Source: Malachius bipustulatus (Eukaryota; Arthropoda; Insecta; Coleoptera; Melyridae). Taken from it: a stretch of DNA of 64,000 bases. The position numbers and the translations under genes were made by a program. Position 1 is the first letter of the stretch. Each line of letters starts with the position of its first letter. Below the pieces are notes generated by a model. That model saw only the letters and a program-made list of their open reading frames with translations, was not told the origin of the DNA and did no database searches. Location: assembly GCA_910589415.1 (NCBI GenBank), contig OU342636.1, forward strand, positions 3,578,437 to 3,642,436, in the 5' to 3' direction. Below are positions 46,186-55,025 of this stretch, piece after piece.

Positions 46186-47076
46186 CAGTGTGACCCATTT
46201 GTTCTTGAAACACCCTGTAGAATCTTAATTTATGGCGCGATTTTAAAGAAATTTCTTTTAAACCATAGAGCTTGATAAACTATATTTTGGGAGCAAAAAG
46301 CGTCTCATTCCTACAATATCCAATGCCTACTAGATCAGTGTTTACTTGTAAAATCTAAAAAATTCATATTAGCGATATTTTTAGAAAAAAACTGTGCACG
46401 CTACTGGATTCACCAGCCCTCAAAACGGTACTGTACTAAATTTTATTGTAAATGTCAGAGTAATAAGGATCTTGCAGTTATTTTAGAAATTCATAATAGA
46501 ACTCCGAATTTTCATAAATTTATTCGAAAAGGTCAAGAGAGACAAAATAGAAATTGTACGTCTAGTTGGTGATAATGTAGGTACTTTAATTTTTTAATTA
46601 TAATTTTTTATTTATTTATTTATTTATTTTTATTTTTTTCATTTTTTTTATTTTTATTTTTTTTATTTTTATTTTTACTTTTTTTTTACTTTTTTTTAAT
46701 TTGAATTTTTACTTATGATAGCTTTTGACCCTTTTCAAATTAATTTATGAAAATTCGGAGTATTATTATGAATTTTTAAAATAACTACAAGATCCTTTTT
46801 ACTCTGACATTTCCAATAAAATTTGGTACAGTACCGTTTTGAGGGCTGGTGAATCCTGTGGCGTGCCCAGTTTTTTTCTAAAAAAATCGCTAATATGAAT
46901 TTTTTAGATTTTACAAGAAAACACTGATCTAGTAGGCCTTGGATTTTGTAGGAATGGGACGCTCTTTGCTCCCAAAATATAGTTTATCAAGCTCTATGGT
47001 TTAAAAGAATTTTTTTTTAAATCGCACCATCAATTAAGATTCTACAGGGTGTTTCAAGAACAAATGGGTCACACTG
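46186..47076. mobile_element. long-TIR MITE (~350-bp arms), TA target duplication
   Basis: The left end CAGTGTGACCCATTTGTTCT (46186) is inverted at 47076, with TA on both sides (46184-46185, 47077-47078). Pairing extends to about 46537 and 46722 through ACACCCTGTAGAATCTTAAT, GAGCTTGATAAACTATATTT, CACTGATCTAGTAGGC and CCGAATTTTCATAAAT. The A+T-rich spacer has no transposase. It is a non-autonomous Tc1/mariner-type element. Confidence 0.8.
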
Positions 47077-47675
47077 TAGGTAATATAAGAAAATAATGCC
47101 AGTAGCATAATGAGAAAAGTGTAAATGATATGAACTTTTTTGAGAATAAATAGCTCAAATGGACTGTCCAGGTTTTTCAACTTTAAGAAAAAATATCACA
47201 GCCAACTCTTATTTAAAACATCTCGAATGGCATATGGGTGGTTTTCAGATAATAAAAAAAAAGCATACAAGTACAGTGGAGTACCGATTATCCAGATCTC
47301 CCGGGAATAATCTGTTTATTGTTTATATCTACTCAATAGTCAAAAAAATGAGTAGATACACTTGTAGATTGTAGATTGTAATGAGAGGCCTTCTGTAGGT
47401 GTGCACTGCGACCTGTTGAGATCAATTGTGCCCCGTAGATATACTTAGTATAGAATAATATATCAAGTGTTTTATTTGAAAATATAATATGTACATCTAA
47501 TATAGTCAGATAAACCTGCCCTAGGTACGTAAAATAATTACAATTTATCGTTTCTTTTCTCATTCATATCCACGGGATAGTCGGCCTGAGTAATATAATA
47601 GGAACCTCGGCATCTCGCCTTCTTTCATAATACAAACACGAGAGCCAACGGAACGGAGATTCCCCGAATGCATTG
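47077..47675. other. intron sequence, no gene recognised
   Basis: Apart from the LINE 3'-end fragment listed separately, this stretch shows no coding or repeat structure. The ORF at 47159-47374 lacks recognisable content. Confidence 0.35.
47365..47446 (-). repeat. 3'-end fragment of an I/R1-type LINE
   Basis: On the minus strand it reads GGGGCACAATTGATCTCAAC, then AGGTCGCAGTGCACACCTACAG, and a (TACAATC)n-type tail. It is the same sequence as the plus-strand fragment at 24205-24282. Only the 3' end is present. Confidence 0.5.
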
Positions 47676-50046
47676 TGTTACGTAAAGAATCATGCGAACA
47701 GGTCGTGATAGAAAGTAACCGACGACACGTTCCCGCCAATAAGACAAAGGTGCCTTAATGAAATCCGGCTATAAAAGCATGCATCGGATGTAAAGGGGTA
47801 GTCAGTCTTGCTTCGACTTTGCTCATCGCCAGACTGACTCTTTCCTCCGCTATCTTTTGGAAACCCCTAGAGGGTATCGCATAAGTAGCCTTCCTTCCTT
47901 GTTGTTTTTGGAAACTCCCCTGAGGGTATCGCATAAACAAAAATCCCATCTAACCGGTGGAAACCCCTAGACTCTAGGGGTCTAGAGGGTATCGCACCGT
48001 TTCTCTTTTCTGCATCCTACCGGTGGAAACCCCTAGAGGGTATCGCACCGTTTCTCTTTGCTACATAAACAAATTCCTATCCAACCGGTGGAAACCCCTA
48101 GAGGGTATCGCAGCGTTCCTCTTTTCTGTATTGCTGAATAAAAATTGATTAGGCATCTTTCTGTTTTCATCTACTTTGCTAAATGTAAAATTCTCCCTTA
48201 AAGCGCAATTAGAACTATTCGAAGAAGCGAGAAATTCATACGCCGACACAACGCACATTAAAACCCATTTCCTAAGTCACTCCATCCATAGGGTTCGAAT
48301 TTAGTTGCACTAAGAATCGAGGAGAGATCCATGATTCATAAGGACAATTTCTGCCTCTAGAAAATAACCACGTCCGACCGCAAAAGAAAGAACCCCGATT
48401 CAAGCACCAGCCTCAATCGCCGGCACAACAATAAGAAAGACGGCCCTGATAAATAAATGCCCGACCAATGTTAACGTAAAAAATTATAAACCGACGTTAA
48501 TATATAAGGCAAAGAAATAAATCCCTGCACTCTTTCAATCACGTGATCGATCACAAATAAGAACAATAATAAATACGTGAATTTTTCAAAAATAAGAAGT
48601 TTCCTAATTCCCCGCCAAATAAATCAAGTAGATGTAGAAAAGTAATAGTAGTGCCTGATTTAGTGAGAGCGTATTTAGTGAAGAGTATTATTATTATGTA
48701 GTGTAAACTAACCATAAAGGAGCTTTGTATTCTGACGGAGCGACGAGACTCGAGTCGGCAACATCCATTCAAGGCCAATAGTAGAAGTAGTAGTTATAGT
48801 AAGGTGTCCCGGCAGGGAGATGGGCGAACCCATGTTGTCAAATCGTCAAAATAAACCACAAGTCAGGAAATTTCACGAAAATAGTGTTAAACAAAGGTTG
48901 ATGCGAGAAGCTCAAAATAAAGTAAATAAAACGATAGAGGAGTCGTAGCAGCGCTCAGGCTCGTTCCGAAGTGCACGTCACGAAAAACGATGAATTAACG
49001 AGAAACGTAATCACTAAACTGATTTGGTTATCCCGATTCCTTTTGATAGGTAATTCTCGATAACACGGCTGGGAGATGCTGTTGGTCATCTGCTTCAGAA
49101 GCTACGCCCGCAATAGCTGGTTATCCGAGTAGGTTAGCCCAATTTTCCAACACTCTAATTATTGCGTCTGAGCAATAATAAAGGAATGGGGTCTGTAATT
49201 CGATCAGAGGTGATCATGATTCAGTTAACAAAGTCGAAACGCTCGAGAGATGTGTTCAATCTCGCAGGATGAAAAATATCCCATTAAAAAGGAATTTTTC
49301 ATTAAATAAATAAAAAAGAACTTCTAGTCCAAGGACTATCAAATACCTGAATATTGCTGGGAGGTAATAAAACATTACTTGCTAAGAAAGCTACGCCCGA
49401 ATAAGGCAAGTTCAGAGTATATCCAAAAATAAACAATTAAGGTAAACAGGTCTCACAAACCTGAGGTACGAATAAACAATTAAGGTAAACAGGTCTCACA
49501 AACCTGAGGTACGAATAAATGAAGCATATCTTGAGCAAAACACAGAAGCGCTAAACGAGCCTAGTAAGCTACGACTTCTCTGACGGTTAGTACAAGCGGC
49601 AACACCGCACTTGCTTGAAAGAATGGATGAAAGTAAAAGTGGTTCTCCCAGCTACCAGAAGGGGCCCTTTATATTCGAACTTGAGTGTTGTTGACTCACA
49701 ACACAATGTTTAAGGAAACACGTAAACTGCAAACAAACAGTAAAGTAATAAATAAGGGATTGTAAAGTTGGGGATAATCCCTAGTATGAAACATGGAATG
49801 AAAACGATTACCCCCATCCTACAATTAATTTGTTTATTATTTCACAAAAAGAAAACGGAAATCGAAATCAAGAAATTTAGTTGAACGTCAGAACGCAAAA
49901 TCCTTAAATTAGCTCCTTTGCTTCCGGCATACCTCAATAACGAATCTCGATACTACGAAACACAACATTCGGTTCTACATCCAATCCTAGACGATCTCAA
50001 GGTAAACTTTTCTCAGAAACAAACAGGTTGGGGTCGGGGTGTTACA
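47676..50046 (+). mobile_element. LTR-like, repeat-rich non-coding block B
   Basis: It begins TGTTACG (47676) and ends GTGTTACA (50046). Flanking tetramers ATTG and ATAG differ by one base, so a target duplication is possible but unproven. TATAAAAG lies at 47770-47777. Direct repeats follow: GGAAACCCCTAGAGGGTATCGCA at least four times in 47860-48110, and a 52-bp unit with AACAGGTCTCACAAACCTGAGG twice at 49430-49520. GGCATACCTCAAT near 49928 and the general layout are shared with block A. No ORF is convincing. Confidence 0.5.
47770..47777 (+). promoter_or_regulatory. TATA box of LTR-like block B
   Basis: TATAAAAG lies ~95 bases from the proposed LTR start and is followed by transcribed-leader-like repeats, as in block A. 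Confidence 0.45.
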
Positions 50047-50123
50047 ATAGGTAAGTTCTACTGAAATTAAAATCAAGATGCAATGCATATTTATGTTGTA
50101 CATATTTCAAACTGGTTTTTTAT

Positions 50124-50782
50124 TAGGGATGCAACGAAAATTCGTCATCTATTCGGCCATTTTGCCGAATATTTCTATTTGTCGTCGAATATCTCTGCCG
50201 AATATGCCTCAGTTTTTATGAATGGAAGTCCATATTTTTCAAGACATTAGGAAACTCATAAATAATAATAGCTTGGATCAATTATTGATCACAGTTAATT
50301 TAATAAAATTGGTCCTCCTGTGTTTTATTATACCGGGAAATTAATGAAATTATAGAAATTGCTTACACTTTACCTACTTGCTTGAAATTTCAATGACAGG
50401 AACAGTAACAAAAAAAGGTACCCAACTTCTAAGAATAATTGATTTTTTACTGTAAACTGATTTAATATTCCTATGATATAGTGTTATTGCTTTTGCCTAA
50501 TATTAGGGCTCAATTAGATGAAACTATTTCAAATAAAACAAAGACGAAATTACAATCCGTCGGCCAAACTCACTCATATTGCATAATATTTCAGAACATT
50601 CCTAAAAATAACTCAACGAGTGCCCCTGATGCGAGAAGTACGGTTCCCTGTTCGCTAGGAAATTCATCCAGCCAACGTTGTCACTTCTATGCCTCAGCTA
50701 TGCTATGCTTACGCTAAATACCAAGCTTCAATATGAAAAAAAAATCGTTATTCGGCAAAAATCAGTCTTCGTTGCATCCATA
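50124..50782. mobile_element. hAT-type non-autonomous element
   Basis: The ends TAGGGATGCAACGAA (50124) and the inverse TTCGTTGCATCCATA (to 50782) pair. Flanks read GTTTTTTAT and GTTTTTAT, an 8-bp duplication differing by one T in a homopolymer, as expected for hAT. The 78-codon ORF inside (50481-50717) shows no transposase motif. Confidence 0.65.
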
Positions 50783-50969
50783 GTTTTTATTTGTGCATTC
50801 CATCAATAATAATAATAATATGGATAATCGGTACTCTACTGTAAAAGCATAATAATGCACAAAATGTCTTGCGGTGGATGATAAAGTTGTTACTGTAAAA
50901 ATTATTGTAGTCGAGATCACCTTCGTTTCATTTTGACTGTCTGTATTAATTTTTTCGTATAAACCTTAC

Positions 50970-51404
50970 CTGGAAAATCTGACTCTTCGCAAATGCCAGG
51001 ACAATAATTCCTCCAAACTTTGTTAACGTAATTCCCGAGAAAATGGAGCTTCCCATCTTAGTCAAAGCTTCACAAGACCTCTCCAATCGGCTCTTCTTAA
51101 CTGATCCGCTGAAGCTGTGTACTAAATGTGAGCAGAACTCCACTGCAATGCCAATAGCCATCACCAGGTTCACCAAAGAAACGGCATTAAGCGTAATATG
51201 CCACCAGTACATCAGCCCTCCCAGGTTCACCAGAATCATGGTAATGGTAACCAGGACTACAATCGAGGAAAATATGTCCAAGCCCATGAGGAAAAATGTC
51301 ACCAGGAAGATGGCCAGCAAGGAGATGCCGAGTGATTTCAGAGTGTCATGCCACATTGTCAAGTACTGTTCATAGAATACGTAGAAAACAGAGTAGGGAA
51401 ACAC
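50970..51404 (-). CDS. NPC1: NPC1 exon encoding four membrane helices
   Basis: 145 codons between acceptor TTTCAG (51410-51405) and donor GTAAGG (50969-50964), phase 0 on both sides. It starts [16 protein letters not shown], the conserved end of the third luminal domain of NPC1. Hydrophobic helices follow at about residues 26-42, 46-68, 74-92 and 118-139. The RND-permease signatures [20 protein letters not shown] and [16 protein letters not shown] are present, and it ends AKSQIFQ. NPC1 moves cholesterol from the lumen of late endosomes and lysosomes towards the membrane. Insect genomes usually carry NPC1a and NPC1b; which one this is cannot be settled here. Confidence 0.97.
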
Positions 51405-51729
51405 CTGAAACAGAGACGTAACGATTAATAGATAACATTAACATAAAACAAAGTAAAGCATCCATATATTTTTTTTTTGATAATCCAATGAAATTTATAG
51501 AAAACTGAATAATTGAAAAATTTGTACCATCTTACTTGAGACTTTCTTCGTTAAACAGCTTATAAAAAACAAAATTTTTTATTTTTCGCAGAAAAATGGA
51601 AAACTAAATAACAATTCGCGTCTTATCTTTTTGTTTTGTTCCTTTCGTTCACTAGTTAATGCTTTAATATTCATGGTAAATTTATCAAGTTATCTTATTC
51701 TGTTTTTGGGCCATTATCATTTTACTCAC
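51405..51729 (-). other. NPC1: short NPC1 intron (325 bp)
   Basis: Donor GTGAGT at 51729-51724 and acceptor CAG at 51407-51405, phase 0. It is free of recognisable transposons, in contrast with the two following introns. Confidence 0.9.
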
Positions 51730-52055
51730 CTCAACATTCGAAGAGCCAATTTTATTTTGTATCATTGCTGTAATATTAGCAGCAACATCTCTGGCAGCGC
51801 TCATGCTGCTATAATAGTCCTTGGAGGTTTTGAGCACAGTATGGTAGGACATAAAGTAACTGGCTTTGACCTGTGACAAGTTTGTGGTAGAATTGGTGAA
51901 TAAGTTCACACCCTGACTGTAGGCTGCATGCCCTCCCTTTGCACACTGTTCGTCTGGATTATCACGCAAGAAGAATGAAATGTACTTTTCAAAGTCGGCA
52001 GCAATTGGACGGCTGTTGTTTGGATTGTATGTAATCTTGCAAGTGCGACAACTCA
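51730..52055 (-). CDS. NPC1: NPC1 exon encoding third luminal domain
   Basis: 326 bases after acceptor TTTACAG (52062-52056): two bases completing a codon, then 108 codons ending SSNVE before donor GTGAGT. The translation SCRTCKITYNPNNSRP, CAKGGHAAYSQGVNL, ASYFMSYHTVLKTSKDYY and ARDVAANITAMIQNKI matches the cysteine-bearing C-terminal luminal loop (CxxC, KGG.AAY, SYH..L..S.DY, AR..A.NIT) of NPC1 proteins. NST and NIT are likely N-glycosylation sites. Upstream exons, encoding the N-terminal sterol-binding and sterol-sensing domains, lie beyond 64000. Confidence 0.95.
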
Positions 52056-53929
52056 CTGTAAATTGACAGAAAAATAAATATATAAAAATAGTTACCACAC
52101 GAAGCACATGAAGCATGATTGTAATGTACCGTGTTAAACGAATGATACTAAGTATAGGATTAATTGAGTGAACAGGAACAACTGAAAATAATTTTTCTCT
52201 AATTCAACCGACCTCGTATCTTCAATGGTTTAGGATATCCCTGTAGTCCTCCATTAAATAGTTCTAACCCTGTAACCCTGTATGTACACTATGAGAAAAG
52301 TCTGGAAATGCTTAATTTTTCTGTTAAACGGTTGGTCAGAAATATATAAAGCTTGGGATCAGCTGTTTTAGAATATATAGATTTTTCGAGACTTCTATAA
52401 CTTCTGTAACATCTGTAGTTTCAGAACATGAAGTACCATTGTAAGTATTTCTACTGAAATCCCTTATTCCAAAGTGAGTAGTGCCATTAAAACATTTGTG
52501 GTCTATGGTGAGGGTGGTTGAGAGGTTTGCACCTCATATCTCATTAACAATGCATACAAAATACCTGAACAAAACAATTGGCGGATGTGTGAGAAAAGGG
52601 TAATTAATTATACTGCGTTGGCTGCATGTACAAATGCAAGGGAAAATATAGCTATATTCAAGTGTATGTGCATAAAGAAGGGCAGAGAATTTGTACTTTG
52701 TCATATTGATAGGGAAATTAACGAAGCGACAATAATTTGCAACTTGTGTCACGACAAATTAATAAAAAACTCACAGGTTTGACAGCATCACTTTCCTATC
52801 GCCTTCTCTTTCGCGTTCACATGTGTTCTAATCTCTTATTCATGTCCACTCAATAAAAAACTATACCTAGCATCATTCAGACAACACTGTATAATAAAGT
52901 CCTATATTTAAGACTCATATATTAAAAACAAAAAGGGATTTAATTCATTTCTCAGTGGGAAGCACTGGTGTAAAATGGAATAACAAACAGTTTATATCTA
53001 ATTTTTTTTTGTGAAAAGAGATACATCATATGGTACGATTAAGTTTAAAAAGTCATATGTGACATCATACTAACCATTTGAGTTAAGATTTTTCATTTCA
53101 CCAGAAAATGTCAAAACAGTTTTTTGGTTTTAAATGTAACTGTATTTCTGGTTGCCTACATGCCTTAACTGACTCAAGTCTGCTAAACGACTCTAGTTTA
53201 AAATAAATTATTTGAAGTACCTACTATTTTTTAAATCCCTACTGAAATAAATAGATATTACTAGCATTTATATCGCTTTATATTATTCACAATTTGCAGT
53301 AATTTTTAAATTATTCCACCAATATCGAGGATCAAAGATGATGATGAACCGATCACTGACACTTTAAGCCTCAAGGTTTAGCGGCCGCCATTATTTTAAG
53401 GCAAATTAACAAATAATTCCCCTGGAAAATATATTTTTTGTGGATAGTGGCTCGCCTAATCTTTTTTCGAAAAACTATCCCTACAAAGTTTATATGTCTA
53501 TGCTTCTCCTGAATAACCCAACCAACAGAATCTCGCCACCTCTGTAGTACCCCTACAGAGAAAAGTTCAGATAGACGGAATGGTGTGAAAAGAAAATACG
53601 GCCCTGAACGGAGGCCTTAAAATTATCTTATTTTGATCAGTTTCTTGGGATTTAGGTTCCGGCTTGAGAGCTTTAAAGTTATTAATGTTATGAGAACCTT
53701 TTTCAGATTTTCACAATATCTACATGTCAAACTTTATATTTTATCTACATTTTATTTTATAATTTATTTAATAGATAGATTCTTTATTTCTGTTTCATGC
53801 CCTCAGTGGGGCTCTAGTCGTCAGTATACACATAAAGGAAAATAACAAATAAAACACATTAATATACAATTATGAACAGACAAATCGCATATTAGCTATC
53901 AAAAAGTCAATTAGTGCTGTGTCTATTGA
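52056..53929 (-). other. start of a further NPC1 intron, no exon recognised
   Basis: I looked on the minus strand for upstream NPC1 exons and found none before 64000. The stretch is A+T-rich. Plus-strand ORF 52585-52782 contains several cysteines but no recognisable domain. Confidence 0.45.
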
Positions 53930-54090
53930 CCTGACCATGCTCCACCAGGCAATACCTTGTATAGATGTTGTTGGATGTAAATGTTACATTGGAAATTATG
54001 TATATTTTGTTTATGTCGTTTATATAAGCAGAATAGCAGAATATTTAATTGTTGTGTCATTGATTGATTTGCTAGTAGGGGTGTATGTTA
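53930..54090 (+). pseudogene. LINE endonuclease fragment
   Basis: The translation AIPCIDVVGCKCYIGN, VYVVYI and LIDLLVGVYV aligns with the part of LINE endonucleases that reads IDVVGCRC..VYVPP..DLL in the ORF2 at 55.0 kb. It lies immediately left of the nearly intact LINE and has no other LINE sequence attached. It is probably the displaced 5' piece of the element continuing at 58014. Confidence 0.45.
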
Positions 54091-54275
54091 CTCAAAATCA
54101 GGATACAGTGGATGAGCAGTGCTGTAAACGGCCATAGGCAGTATATGGAGCAGTATTTGGAAAGTGAAACTGGGTTTGTTTATCTGCAGTAGTGGTTATC
54201 TGTGGTGATAAGGCGGTATGCATTTTCTATAAAGGTGAACATACACAGTTGGTTTTATTGGTTTTCGCTTCCATC

Positions 54276-55025
54276 ATGAATTGCATTGGGTGCAGCTGTA
54301 GTGGACTTCTGTTTGGTTGTGATAGCTGCAAGAGAATGTTTTGCCAACAGTGTGCGGATCTGACTAGCTCCGAAGTGAAATGCCTGCAGCTAAAGAAAAG
54401 GGTCCTGAAGTTCCTGTGCGGGGACTGTGAGAAGTCATTGCTGCAGGTTCCAGTACTTATAAAAAGCATTAAGGTTTTGGAGGGGAGGTTTGATCAGTTT
54501 TTGCAGGATACGGCCGGACCACCGAGCGCTGCTGCTCAGGATCGGACTGGGCACGGGACAGATGCTGGAGTGGAGACCGTGCTGATCGAGCTGGCAGAGA
54601 GAGATAAGAGGAAAAATAATCTGATGCTCTTCGGGGTTCCTGAACAAAGTGTAGACTCGAATGTCACGGATAGAAAGGCTGTGTGTAATGTTCTGGGAAG
54701 GCTGGATGAGTCAGCTGTGGATGCGGTCAGCCATGTCACTAGAATCGGGAAGCTGTCGGGAGAGGGGGGCCGTCCTCGTCCGATCAAGGTGGCTATGAAG
54801 GATGAGGGCAGTGTTCTGAGGATACTGAAGGAGGCGAGAAAGCTTAGGACATTTCCTGAGTGTGCTGAGATATATGTGTCGGCTGACAGGACCCCTAGTC
54901 AGATTAGATACTATAGGGGTATCAGAGAGCAGTTGAAGGATCGATTGGAGAATGGCGAGAAGAATTTGCGAATTGGATATGATAAAGGTGTGCCAAAAAT
55001 AATCCAGGGAAAGAGTTTAAACTAA
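54276..55025 (+). CDS. LINE ORF1 protein: zinc finger plus RRM-like domain
   Basis: 249 codons from the ATG at 54276. An upstream in-frame ATG at 54192 would add 28 hydrophobic residues; 54276 is preferred because the zinc motif follows at once. Residues 1-51 contain CIGCSCSG, CDSCKRMFCQQC and CGDC, a PHD/RING-like cysteine cluster. A central linker rich in Gly and Ala follows. KRKNNLMLFGVPE and VTRIGK...RPIKVAMKD suit an RRM-like fold as in other LINE ORF1 proteins. The C-terminus has SADRTPSQIRYYR and LRIGYDKGVPKII. It is expected to bind the element RNA. It ends ...GKSLN-TAA, and the last codons form a frameshift heptamer. Confidence 0.8.
   Translation: MNCIGCSCSGLLFGCDSCKRMFCQQCADLTSSEVKCLQLKKRVLKFLCGDCEKSLLQVPVLIKSIKVLEGRFDQFLQDTAGPPSAAAQDRTGHGTDAGVETVLIELAERDKRKNNLMLFGVPEQSVDSNVTDRKAVCNVLGRLDESAVDAVSHVTRIGKLSGEGGRPRPIKVAMKDEGSVLRILKEARKLRTFPECAEIYVSADRTPSQIRYYRGIREQLKDRLENGEKNLRIGYDKGVPKIIQGKSLN
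55016..55022 (+). promoter_or_regulatory. candidate -1 ribosomal frameshift slippery site T TTA AAC
   Basis: The last sense codons of ORF1 are AGT TTA AAC followed by TAA (55023-55025). In the ORF1 frame this is X XXY YYZ with X=T, Y=A, Z=C, one of the most efficient known -1 slippery heptamers. Slipping back one base makes the next codon CTA (55022-55024), which is the open ORF2 frame. By eye I see only weak stems in the next 60 bases, so a stimulatory structure is not established. Confidence 0.6.

Larger units (their letters stand above)
23284..50969 (-). other. NPC1: penultimate NPC1 intron (27.7 kb)
   Basis: Phase 0, with donor GTAAGG at 50969-50964 and acceptor TAG ending at 23284. It contains two LINEs, the 15-kb tandem array, several MITEs and LTR-like block B. 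No additional NPC1 exon is expected inside, because the protein reads continuously across the junction. Confidence 0.88.

Noticed and set aside
47860..48110. Regular GGAAACCCCTAGAGGGTATCGCA repeats as a CRISPR or regulatory array
   Set aside because: Only a few unevenly spaced copies lie within an LTR-like block. A direct-duplication origin is simpler.
52585..52782. 65-codon ORF with several cysteines as a possible NPC1 exon or zinc protein
   Set aside because: It is on the wrong strand for NPC1, has no flanking splice signals, and matches no zinc-motif spacing.
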